Of a stretch of 6,619 bases of DNA, positions 1 through 6,190 are shown in pieces (the stretch's first letter is position 1; the number at the start of each line of letters is the position of its first letter). This DNA comes from Oscillospiraceae bacterium (GTDB lineage Bacteria; Bacillota; Clostridia; Oscillospirales; Oscillospiraceae), in assembly GCA_017400415.1 (NCBI GenBank), contig JAFPTE010000011.1:1-6619 (forward strand). Reading direction: 5' to 3'. The position numbers were made by a program, and so were the translations under genes. Under the pieces are notes generated by a model, which was given only the letters and a program-made list of their open reading frames with translations, made no database searches and was not told where the DNA came from.

Positions 1-1
1 C

Positions 2-145
2 CAGTCCGGCAGAGTCCAGGAAAAGTGCGGCTTTAAGCACCACAGCTTCGGGAAATACGTTACAAGAATGAACAAGGTGGAGGACCATGAGGTCAATCTT
101 CTCACAAGAGAGGACTGGCTGGCCCGCAGGGAAAAGGGGAGGTAA
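2..145 (+). CDS. GNAT family N-acetyltransferase, C-terminal end (partial)
   Basis: The first 47 codons are open from the left edge to a TAA at 143-145. The peptide begins QSGRVQEKCGFKHH, which resembles the conserved block near the C-terminus of RimJ/RimL-type GNAT acetyltransferases (N-x-x-S-x-R-V-x-E-K-x-G-F), the part that contacts acetyl-CoA. About 35 residues follow, ending in LARREKGR. Enzymes of this family transfer an acetyl group from acetyl-CoA to a protein N-terminus, an amine or a small molecule; the substrate cannot be told from this fragment. The stop lies 5 bases before the next start, and the ribosome site of the next gene sits inside its last codons, so the two are probably cotranscribed. 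The call rests on one short motif. The start and most of the protein lie outside the window. Confidence 0.68.
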   Translation, partial: QSGRVQEKCGFKHHSFGKYVTRMNKVEDHEVNLLTREDWLARREKGR

Positions 146-150
146 GGATA

Positions 151-1113
151 ATGAAAAGGGTACTTATCATTATTGCCGCTGCGCTTGCTGCAGTGCTGCT
201 CATTTATGGGGTAGTGTGGCTTGCCATGGGATGGGTGGCTTATCCGCAGTTTTACTCCGGCGTGCGTCAGGTGCACCGCCTTCCGGACCTGTGGGGCGGC
301 TTTATACCCCAGGGGACCACATATCAGAACGGCACCTATTACGTCTGCGGCTACATGACCGGGGATGAGAACTCCCGGCTCTACGTTTACAGCGGCGATT
401 CCGTGAAGAAAATCATCCTCCTCCGTGAGGACGGCTCCGACTACGGCGGACACGCCGGGGGAGTCACCGCCGCCGGGGATTTCATCTATATAAGCAACGC
501 CTCCAAGCTCTTCGTACTGAAAAGGGCAGAGGTGGACGCCGCCGGTGACGGGGACACCGTAAAGTTCATCGGCCACATCGAGGTGCCCTGCCGGGCCTCC
601 TTCTGCTCCTCTGACGGGAAAAACGTTTACGTGGGCGAGTACCACGCCGAGGGCTACGAAACCGAGGACAGCCACATTGTGGCCGCCTCCGACGGGGAGA
701 AGTACGCCGCCCTGGTCTTCGCCTATGCCCTGGACTCCGCCCAGCCTCTGGGCATTGCCGCCCAGCCTGTGCCAAGTGCGGTTTATGCGGTCTGCGATAA
801 GGTGCAGGGCTTCGCCGTGGACGATAAGAACCGGGCTGTCCTTTCCTGCTCCTCCGGCCTTGAGCCCTCCCTGCTGAGGACCTATGACCTGGCGGGGAAG
901 GCGGATTCCGAGTTTGAGGGTGCGCCCCTCTATATTCTGGACTCAAAGCGGGCGGTCAGCACCCTGAAGATTCCCCACATGAGCGAGGACCTGGAATTCA
1001 GAGACGGAAAGCTCATGTTCAGCTTTGAAGCCGGCGCAAAGAAGTTCGGCGGCGGCATCCTGCCCTGCAGCGTATGCTCACTGTCAGAGCTCGAGGACTA
1101 CATTTCCCGATAA
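151..1113 (+). CDS. Membrane-anchored extracytoplasmic protein, predicted beta-propeller-like; function unknown
   Basis: The 320-residue protein starts at ATG 151, after GGGGAGG at 136-142. Residues 1-3 are MKR, and about 4-27 form one hydrophobic helix (LIIIAAALAAVLLIYGVVWL), so it is an uncleaved anchor or signal anchor with the bulk outside the membrane. There is no lipobox cysteine. The exterior is rich in short beta-like repeats: PQGTTYQNGTYYVCGYM (about 53-69), then SRLYVY, GGHAGGVTAAGDFIYIS and a later VQGFAVDDKNRAVLSCS. The pattern 'P-Q-G-x-x-Y ... Y-Y-V-x-G-Y' followed by further 'G-x-x-x-x-D-x-x-x-x-x-S' strands is what NHL/SMP-30-like propeller proteins show, but I cannot count the blades reliably. 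No catalytic residues are recognisable. Several cysteines (for example PCRASFC and LPCSVCSL) could form disulfides outside the cell. Its place before an envelope-spanning signalling gene suggests a surface or sensory role, which is inference only. Confidence 0.72.
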   Translation: MKRVLIIIAAALAAVLLIYGVVWLAMGWVAYPQFYSGVRQVHRLPDLWGGFIPQGTTYQNGTYYVCGYMTGDENSRLYVYSGDSVKKIILLREDGSDYGGHAGGVTAAGDFIYISNASKLFVLKRAEVDAAGDGDTVKFIGHIEVPCRASFCSSDGKNVYVGEYHAEGYETEDSHIVAASDGEKYAALVFAYALDSAQPLGIAAQPVPSAVYAVCDKVQGFAVDDKNRAVLSCSSGLEPSLLRTYDLAGKADSEFEGAPLYILDSKRAVSTLKIPHMSEDLEFRDGKLMFSFEAGAKKFGGGILPCSVCSLSELEDYISR

Positions 1114-1152
1114 GCAGCCAAAGCCCCGCGATAAAGCACAGGAGAAAACACA

Positions 1153-1413
1153 ATGGATAAGGAACTCAGGAAAGAAGCGATAATTGAGTTTGGCCTGACC
1201 ATGTTCGTAGTCCTCGCAATCTTTCTGGTGAGCGTTATCAAAACTTATCTTTACAACAATGAAGTTCACAGTGAGGTGTTCTCCGGCCCCGCCCTCTTCT
1301 CGGAGGAGGAGAAGCAGGACTGTGACGTCACCGTCAAGGCCGTACCCAGAAGCAGCACCTGGGGCAAGATATTCGACTTTGACAACGAGGGGCTGACGGA
1401 GAACAATTACTAG
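1153..1413 (+). CDS. N-terminal piece of the HD-GYP membrane protein, ending at an in-frame TAG
   Basis: ATG 1153 follows AGGAG at 1140-1144 with good spacing, 39 bases after the preceding stop. The 86 codons encode a short cytoplasmic start, one membrane helix (about residues 12-31, FGLTMFVVLAIFLVSVIKTY) and the beginning of an extracytoplasmic domain. They end ...TENNY at TAG 1411-1413. The same frame then stays open without interruption to 2535 and continues with AYTYDFTVSNNT, which reads naturally as the next strand of the same domain. I therefore treat this as the first fifth of one 460-codon gene, not an independent small protein. If the TAG is real and not read through, the product is a membrane-tethered stub with no enzymatic part. 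Either a CAG-to-TAG point mutation (Gln 87) or a sequencing error would explain it. Confidence 0.7.
   Translation: MDKELRKEAIIEFGLTMFVVLAIFLVSVIKTYLYNNEVHSEVFSGPALFSEEEKQDCDVTVKAVPRSSTWGKIFDFDNEGLTENNY
1411..1413 (+). other. In-frame TAG interrupting the HD-GYP gene (codon 87 of 460)
   Basis: The codons around the site read AAC AAT TAC TAG GCC TAT ACG TAT GAC. Both sides are in the same frame, counted from ATG 1153. A single C-to-T change from CAG (Gln) would create it. No other complete or right-hand gene end here uses TAG: the visible stops are TAA (145, 1113, 3549, 6086) and TGA (2535, 3239, 4941). There is no ribosome site between the TAG and the ATG at 1450, so efficient restart is not expected. 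I cannot distinguish mutation, sequencing or assembly error, and suppression from this window alone. Confidence 0.85.
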
Positions 1414-1449
1414 GCCTATACGTATGACTTCACCGTCTCCAACAACACC

Positions 1450-2535
1450 ATGGACCGGGTGTCCTCCTTCACCTTCAAGCTGACCTTCAACAGGGAGGTC
1501 TATCTGTCCTCCGGCTGGAACGGCGCCGTGGAGATACATCAGCTGGTCCAGGGGGGCGAGCTTGTCTCCACCGTACCGGACCTGCGTGTGTTCAATCCGG
1601 CGGACTACTCCCTGGAGACGGTGAACGTCGACGGGGAAAACCTTATCGTTTTTACGGCAGGGGATTATCTTATATACTACCCCAGCACCAGCGCCAACGC
1701 CCTGGAGGTGCCGATAAATCCCGGGGAGGGCACCACGCCGGGCTTCATCCTCTACGTACCCAACGGGCAGGATATAAGCGACAGCGTTCTGGATATTCAA
1801 TACTCCCTTTACAGGCAGCTCATAAGCGAGCCCCTGTTCTGGCTGTCTGCCGCAGGGCTCCTCATATGGATTATCGGCCTTATCACCTTTGCCATAACCA
1901 CCGCAAAGCTGAAGGAGTACAGGGAGCGGCACGAGCGGGACAACAAAATAATCAATGAGTCCATTGAGACCTTCACGGGCTTTATCGACGCCAAGGACCC
2001 CTATACAAACGGCCATTCAAAGCGTGTTGCCCAGTATACCAGGAGCATTGCCCGGGAGATGGGCTACGAGGGGGAGGAGCTGGACCGCATCTATTACATT
2101 GCTCTGCTCCATGACTGCGGCAAGATAGGCGTGCCCGACAGTATCCTCAGAAAGCCCGGAAAGCTCACGGATGAGGAGTTTGAAATCATCAAGTCCCACA
2201 CGGTACGGGGCGCAGAGATACTCTCCAGCTTCAAGAGCCTTAAGGACGTGGGGGAGGGCGCCCATTACCATCACGAGAGATATGACGGCAAGGGCTATCC
2301 GGAAGGAAAGAAGGGGGAGGAGATACCCCTCATCGCCCGCATGATCTGCGTTGCGGACTCCTTCGACGCCATGAATTCAAACCGTGTTTACAGGAAGAAG
2401 CTTACAAAAGAGTATATCCTCTATGAGATCGAGAGGAACAAGGGACTTCAGTTTGACCCGAAGATTGCAGATATAATGCTCCGGCTCCTGCGGGAGGGCA
2501 AAATCGATATGGATTTCGATGAAGCCGCCAAGTGA
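1450..2535 (+). CDS. HD-GYP domain c-di-GMP phosphodiesterase, main part of an interrupted gene
   Basis: This is the continuation of the frame that starts at 1153. The open stretch actually begins at 1414; 1450 is only the first ATG and has no ribosome site before it. Residue numbers here count from that ATG. About 1-128 are an extracytoplasmic beta-rich region (FTFKLTFNREVYLSSGW), and 129-150 a second membrane helix (LFWLSAAGLLIWIIGLITFA). A charged linker follows, then an HD-GYP domain from about 170. Its motifs are complete: NGHSKRVA (H189), HDCGK (221-225), KSHTVRGAEIL (H250), HHERYDGKGYP (274-284) and ADSFDAM (302-308). HD-GYP enzymes use a metal centre to cleave cyclic di-GMP to pGpG or GMP. 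The arrangement of two helices around an outside domain fits a receptor that senses an external signal and adjusts c-di-GMP in the cytoplasm. Started at 1450, the protein would lack its first helix and be mis-oriented. The well-preserved catalytic part suggests the interruption is recent, artefactual or bypassed. Confidence 0.9.
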   Translation: MDRVSSFTFKLTFNREVYLSSGWNGAVEIHQLVQGGELVSTVPDLRVFNPADYSLETVNVDGENLIVFTAGDYLIYYPSTSANALEVPINPGEGTTPGFILYVPNGQDISDSVLDIQYSLYRQLISEPLFWLSAAGLLIWIIGLITFAITTAKLKEYRERHERDNKIINESIETFTGFIDAKDPYTNGHSKRVAQYTRSIAREMGYEGEELDRIYYIALLHDCGKIGVPDSILRKPGKLTDEEFEIIKSHTVRGAEILSSFKSLKDVGEGAHYHHERYDGKGYPEGKKGEEIPLIARMICVADSFDAMNSNRVYRKKLTKEYILYEIERNKGLQFDPKIADIMLRLLREGKIDMDFDEAAK

Positions 2536-2603
2536 TAATAAGCCGCTTTTCGCACAAAAAGGTCCTGCCTACGGACTGATAAGATAAAAAACGGGAGGTA
2601 AAC

Positions 2604-3239
2604 ATGAAAACAGACGTTGTAAGAGTAAAGACCACCGGCGAGGGAGTGGACGCCGCCCTCCAGGCGGCCTCTGCAGCCGCAGTCTATCGCGGACTTGACA
2701 AGAAGGCTTCCCTGCATCTGCGCCTTCTGGCGGAGGAGATGCTGGGCATGGCCAGGCAGATTACCGGCGTTAACGATGCGGATTTCTGGCTGGAATCGGA
2801 GGGCATGAGTTTTGAGCTTCACCTGGAGGTACACCCTTTCCTGACCGGCGATATGCGCCGCAGACTGCTGGACGCCTCCAGCTCCGGAAAGAATGCCGCC
2901 GCCTCCGGCTTTATGGGCAAGCTCCGTGATATTATCGACCGGGCCCTCGCAGCCGACGAGCTGGGCGGCCAGCCGGATTACTATTTCCAGGGCCTCATGG
3001 GCGCCACCGATATGGAGATGGCGGACCCCCTCATGTCCTCCGCCACCGCCAGCATCGCCAGCTGGTCCATGCGCAATTACCGCACCGCCGTGGGACAGGA
3101 GACCGGCAGCAGCCGTAAGGCCCGGGAGGAATGGGACGAGCTGGAAAAATCCATCGTTGCCAACATTGCCGACGAGGTGAAGATATCCATCATCGGCTCC
3201 CAGGTGGAAATGATCGTCTATAAGGACTTTGCAAACTGA
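2604..3239 (+). CDS. HATPase-like (RsbW/SpoIIAB-type fold) regulator, partner of the adjacent STAS protein
   Basis: The 211-residue soluble protein starts at ATG 2604, after GGGAGGT at 2593-2599. Residues 36-54 (SLHLRLLAEEMLGMARQIT) match the helix that carries the N-box of GHKL ATPases. FWLESEGMSFELHLEV (61-76) gives two strands. DASSSGKNAAASGFMGKLRD (90-109) resembles the glycine-rich ATP-lid segment. The end, EVKISIIGSQVEMIVYKDF (191-209), looks like the closing strands of the fold. Two departures stand out. The N-box Asn is absent (EEMLGM in place of E-x-x-x-N), and no classical D-x-G-x-G box is visible. A segment of roughly 70 residues (about 113-185) lies between the lid and the last strands. 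Anti-sigma kinases of this class bind a sigma factor and phosphorylate a STAS protein. The STAS gene begins 16 bases downstream, which supports a partner-switching pair. ATP binding and kinase activity are uncertain, and the target is unknown. Confidence 0.7.
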   Translation: MKTDVVRVKTTGEGVDAALQAASAAAVYRGLDKKASLHLRLLAEEMLGMARQITGVNDADFWLESEGMSFELHLEVHPFLTGDMRRRLLDASSSGKNAAASGFMGKLRDIIDRALAADELGGQPDYYFQGLMGATDMEMADPLMSSATASIASWSMRNYRTAVGQETGSSRKAREEWDELEKSIVANIADEVKISIIGSQVEMIVYKDFAN

Positions 3240-3240
3240 A

Positions 3241-3246
3241 AAGGAG
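3241..3246 (+). promoter_or_regulatory. Ribosome binding site deciding the STAS start at 3256
   Basis: AAGGAG lies 9 bases before ATG 3256. An in-frame TTG at 3229 would add nine residues that overlap the preceding gene and show no homology to the STAS fold. The Shine-Dalgarno position and the domain boundary both favour 3256. Confidence 0.75.
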
Positions 3247-3255
3247 AACCCGAAC

Positions 3256-3549
3256 ATGCTTAACATCACTGCAAGAAGCGAGAATAACACCCTGACCCTT
3301 TCCCTTGAGGGGAGACTTGACACCACCACCGCCCCCGGTCTGGAGGGCCGGCTCAGGGACGACCTGGAGGGCGTCACGGAGCTGTGCATTGATATGGAGA
3401 AGCTGGAGTATATCTCCTCCGCCGGGCTCCGGGTGCTCCTCTCCGCCCACAAGCGCATGAAGGGGAACATGACCGTCACCAACGTGAATGAGGTCATAAT
3501 GGAGATATTTGAGGTGACCGGCTTTTCCGATATCCTCAATATCCGGTAA
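3256..3549 (+). CDS. STAS domain protein, anti-sigma factor antagonist-like
   Basis: The 97-residue protein is a single STAS domain, the usual length of SpoIIAA/RsbV-type antagonists. It begins with strands NITARSENNTLTLSLEGRL, then LDTTTAPGLEGRL, where the D-x-x-x-A pattern is typical. Next is LCIDMEKLEYISSAGLRVLL (about 43-62). In the alignment I would draw, Ser55 occupies the position of the phosphorylated serine of SpoIIAA, and Ser54 replaces the preceding Asp. In the known families, the unphosphorylated form binds the anti-sigma kinase and frees its target, and phosphorylation reverses this. The HATPase-like gene ends 17 bases before its start, so the two are probably translated from one message in matched amounts. 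No PP2C/SpoIIE-type phosphatase is encoded in the window. The target may be a sigma factor or another regulated protein. Confidence 0.88.
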   Translation: MLNITARSENNTLTLSLEGRLDTTTAPGLEGRLRDDLEGVTELCIDMEKLEYISSAGLRVLLSAHKRMKGNMTVTNVNEVIMEIFEVTGFSDILNIR

Positions 3550-3555
3550 GCACAT

Positions 3556-4941
3556 ATGGCAGCCCAGCTCAGAATCTGGCACACCGGGGATGTCCACAGC
3601 TGCTTTGACCGCTTTTCCGGCATCGCAGGCTTTCTGAAGGCCAATCGTGACCGGGAGCGGGACCTGTACCTGGATGCGGGGGATTTTGCGGACGAGCGCA
3701 GCGTAATCGTAAGCGGCACCGGCGGCGTGGGCGCAGTGGAGCTCATGAAAAGTGCAGGCTGCGACGCCATGGCCATAGGCAACAATGAGTTCTTTGCGGG
3801 GCCGGAGAAGCTGTCACTGATGGCCGCCCGGGGCCTTCCCATGCTCAGCGTCAATCTGCGGCGGCTGGACGGGGAGGAGATACAGGGCGTACTGCCCTAT
3901 GTGATTCTCCGCCGTCAGGGGCTCCGGATACTTGTGCTGGGGGCGGACCCCTACTGGCCTACCATCCGGGGGCAGGAGAGCTTTACGGATATGTCTCGGA
4001 TACTGCTTCTGGACCCGAAGGAATGCCTTTCCCGTCTGCTGCCCGCCCTTCGCGGGCAGTACGATATCTGCCTGCTCCTTTCCCACTGCGGCCTGGAGGA
4101 GGACAGGAGAATTGCCGCAGCCGTTCCCGGCCTCAATCTCATCCTGGGAGGCCACAGCCACAGCCTGACCCCGTCGCCGGAGAGGGTGGGGGACACCTGG
4201 ATTTTCCACAGCGGCTGCTACGGGGAGCATCTGGGCTGCGTGGAGCTTCTCTGGGACGGCGCCGTCACGGAAGTATCCGGCCGGGTGATTCCGAATGGTT
4301 TTCCTCCGGACCGGGAGCTTTCGGAGCTCATGGTCAGCCTTGAAAAGCAGGGCAGACAGGCCCTTGGGGTGCCCCTATACAGCATCGGCACAGCCCTTGA
4401 CTATGAGCCCTATGCCGAATGTCCCGCCGTCAACGCCCTGGCAGATGCGCTCTTTTCCGTTGCGGAGTGCGACCTCGCCCTGGTCAATAACGGCGCAGTC
4501 TCCTGCGGGATTCCGAAGGTCATATCGAAGATGTGCCTTCTGGAGGCCTGCCCGTCCATTCTGAACCCGACTCTGGTATACTGGAAGGGCAGCGCAGTGC
4601 TTGAAGCCCTTCGGGCGTCCCTGGACCCGGAGTTTGTCCGCCAGAGCGGCAGGGGCGCCGGCTTCCGGGGCAAAACCCTGGGCGCCATGGCCGTCAGCAA
4701 AAACGTCCGCATTAAGGCAGAGCCCTTTTCCGTCACCGTTGACGGAGAGCCTCTGGACCCGGAGCGGATTTACGCCGTAATGGCTGACGATTACCTTTTC
4801 CGGGGAACCGGGTATACGATGCTCCGGGGCTCCGTGAAAAGGGAGCGCTACTTTGCGGGATATCTGCGGGACCTTCTGGAAAGGAAGCTCCGGGATGAAA
4901 TAATAGTTTCCGGCGCAGCAAAAAAGAGAATTGATTATTGA
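3556..4941 (+). CDS. 5'-nucleotidase/metallophosphatase family protein, cytoplasmic YunD-like type
   Basis: The 461-residue protein starts at ATG 3556, 6 bases after the STAS stop. It has no strong ribosome site, so translational coupling is likely. The N-terminal metallophosphatase domain shows HTGDVHS (Asp12, His14), LYLDAGDF (Asp43), AIGNNEF (Asn76), LLSHCGL (His177) and LILGGHSHS (His200, His202), enough to bind a two-metal centre. The C-terminal 5'-nucleotidase domain shows LVNNGAVSCGIP (about 313-324) and a DDYLFRGTGYTML region near residue 420. Such enzymes remove phosphate from nucleotides or cleave UDP-sugars. There is no signal peptide, unlike UshA-type periplasmic enzymes, and the length matches Bacillus YunD. 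In place of G-N-H-E-F-D the protein has GNNEFF, so the His-Asp catalytic pair of UshA is absent (Asn77, Phe80). From memory, YunD-type proteins share GNNE. The true substrate is unknown. Confidence 0.86.
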   Translation: MAAQLRIWHTGDVHSCFDRFSGIAGFLKANRDRERDLYLDAGDFADERSVIVSGTGGVGAVELMKSAGCDAMAIGNNEFFAGPEKLSLMAARGLPMLSVNLRRLDGEEIQGVLPYVILRRQGLRILVLGADPYWPTIRGQESFTDMSRILLLDPKECLSRLLPALRGQYDICLLLSHCGLEEDRRIAAAVPGLNLILGGHSHSLTPSPERVGDTWIFHSGCYGEHLGCVELLWDGAVTEVSGRVIPNGFPPDRELSELMVSLEKQGRQALGVPLYSIGTALDYEPYAECPAVNALADALFSVAECDLALVNNGAVSCGIPKVISKMCLLEACPSILNPTLVYWKGSAVLEALRASLDPEFVRQSGRGAGFRGKTLGAMAVSKNVRIKAEPFSVTVDGEPLDPERIYAVMADDYLFRGTGYTMLRGSVKRERYFAGYLRDLLERKLRDEIIVSGAAKKRIDY

Positions 4942-4959
4942 GACAAAGCGGAGTATTAT
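4931..4959 (+). promoter_or_regulatory. Candidate sigma-A promoter for the EEP gene
   Basis: TTGATT (4931-4936) and TATTAT (4954-4959) are separated by 17 bases. The -35 lies in the last codons of the nucleotidase gene, and the -10 in the 44-base gap before the next start. A transcript would begin near 4966, about 20 bases ahead of the ATG. It would allow the last gene to be expressed apart from the upstream run. Confidence 0.45.
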
Positions 4960-4985
4960 AAAGAAAAAACCTTGGAGGCGAGCTT

Positions 4986-6086
4986 ATGGCAAAGCACGTT
5001 GCTAAACCAAAACATGACCCGGTAAAGACCGGCATAAAAATCGTTCTTATTATCCTGGCTGTTATCCTGGTCCTTCTGGCTCTGATGATCCTTTTCCTTT
5101 CCGTTACGGAATACAAACCGGCGGACAGGGAAGACCTTGCCCTTGAGGGAAAGGCCTCTGCAGGAAAGATTAAAATCGGAGAAAAGGTCAAGGTCATGTC
5201 CTGGAACATCGGCTACTGCGCCCTGGGCGACAACGCCGACTTCTTCATGGACGGCGGAAAGATGGTCAACACCGCCGACGATGACCGGGTCCTGGAAAAC
5301 ATCGCCAACATTATAGTTGCCACCGAGAGGGAAAAGCCCGACCTGATACTCTATCAGGAGGTGGACAGATCCTCTTCCCGCAGCCACCGGGAGAACGAGG
5401 TCTATTACTTCACCCAGCGCTACTCGGGCTTCACCTCATCCTTTGCCAACAATTTCAAGGTCCTGTTCCTGCCCTATCCCATACCCCCCATCGGCAAGGT
5501 GGACTCCGGCCTGCTGACCTTCAGCTCCTTTGAGGTCAAAAGCGCAGAGCGTGTTCAGCTGCCCATACCCTTTGCCTGGCCTGTGCGGATGGCAAATCTT
5601 AAGCGCTGCCTGAATATCCAGCGGCTGCCTGTGGAGGGCAGCAGCAAGGAGCTGGTGCTGGTTAACCTCCACCTGGAGGCCTATGACGACGGTGAGGGGA
5701 AGGCCGCCCAGACGGAGATGCTCCGCCAGATCCTGGTGAGCGAGGCCGAGAAGGGCAACTACGTCATCGCAGGAGGGGACTTCAACCAGATCTTCTCCAC
5801 CGCCGACAAGGCAGCTTATCCGGCCCAGCCCGGCAAGTGGGCGCCCGGCGAGATTGACGTATCCGTTTTCCCTGGGTCCTGGGGCTTCCTTATGGACTCC
5901 TCCGTTCCCAGCTGCCGGTCCCTGGACCAGCCCTACACCGGTGCTGTCAAGGACGGCTTCCAGTATTACCTTATTGACGGATTCATTGTCTCCGACAACG
6001 TGACTGTATCCTCCTTCCGCAATCTGGACCTGGATTTCGCAAACTCCGACCATAACCCGGCCGTTCTGGAGTTCGTCCTGAAATAA
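4986..6086 (+). CDS. Membrane-anchored endonuclease/exonuclease/phosphatase (EEP) family protein
   Basis: The 366-residue protein starts at ATG 4986, after GGAGG at 4974-4978. A basic cytoplasmic tail (MAKHVAKPKHDPVKTG) precedes one hydrophobic helix at about 17-39, so the catalytic domain probably faces outward. The EEP fold markers appear in order: VMSWNIGY (Asn74), LYQEVD (metal-binding Glu125), KVDSGLL (about 171-177), VNLHLEA (Asn227, His229), GGDFNQ (Asp265, Asn267), YLIDGF (Asp331) and NSDHNPAV (Asp355, His356). All catalytic positions are present, so it is probably an active Mg2+-dependent phosphodiesterase or phosphatase. The family includes DNases, sphingomyelinases and inositol-phosphate phosphatases; the sequence does not say which substrate is used. 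The segment GDNADFFMDGGKMV (81-94) after the first motif is a distinctive feature worth using in comparisons. A strong terminator follows 16 bases after the stop. Confidence 0.88.
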   Translation: MAKHVAKPKHDPVKTGIKIVLIILAVILVLLALMILFLSVTEYKPADREDLALEGKASAGKIKIGEKVKVMSWNIGYCALGDNADFFMDGGKMVNTADDDRVLENIANIIVATEREKPDLILYQEVDRSSSRSHRENEVYYFTQRYSGFTSSFANNFKVLFLPYPIPPIGKVDSGLLTFSSFEVKSAERVQLPIPFAWPVRMANLKRCLNIQRLPVEGSSKELVLVNLHLEAYDDGEGKAAQTEMLRQILVSEAEKGNYVIAGGDFNQIFSTADKAAYPAQPGKWAPGEIDVSVFPGSWGFLMDSSVPSCRSLDQPYTGAVKDGFQYYLIDGFIVSDNVTVSSFRNLDLDFANSDHNPAVLEFVLK

Positions 6087-6102
6087 AACGCCCAACCTGA
6101 TT

Positions 6103-6131
6103 AAAAATCCCGCCGTTGGCGGGATTTTTTT
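6103..6131 (+). terminator. Rho-independent terminator after the EEP gene
   Basis: A perfect 12-base stem, AAAAATCCCGCC (6103-6114) with GGCGGGATTTTT (6118-6129), has a GTT loop and runs into a T-tract ending at 6131. The A-rich left arm means it could also work for transcription from the right. It marks the end of the transcription unit that includes the EEP gene. Confidence 0.93.
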
Positions 6132-6155
6132 GTGCAACAGAACAGCAAATAACCT

Positions 6156-6184
6156 TTGTATATTGGGTCGAAATCTGTTAAAAT
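6156..6184 (+). promoter_or_regulatory. Extended -10 sigma-A promoter for the intergenic RNA
   Basis: TTGTAT (6156-6161) and TAAAAT (6179-6184) are 17 bases apart. TG at 6176-6177, one base before the -10, adds the extended -10 element common in Firmicutes. Transcription would begin at about 6190-6192, roughly 290 bases before the DegV start. That is much too far for an ordinary leader. Confidence 0.6.
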
Positions 6185-6190
6185 ATAAGC

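Noticed and set aside
1084..2016. A long open frame on the - strand opposite the HD-GYP gene
   Set aside because: It lies antisense to a frame with clear membrane helices and domain sequence. Its composition is that of a shadow frame in G/C-third-position DNA, and it has no ribosome site or recognisable motif.
2561..2577. Small hairpin (GGTCC / GGACT) between the HD-GYP and HATPase-like genes
   Set aside because: The stem is five pairs including one G-T, and no T-run follows, so it is not a terminator. No clear promoter is visible in this 68-base gap either.
2448..3854. A 468-codon open frame on the - strand opposite the HATPase, STAS and nucleotidase genes
   Set aside because: It covers three recognisable + strand genes, is low-complexity (Ser/Arg then Gly/His rich) and has no domain. 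It is a shadow of codon bias.
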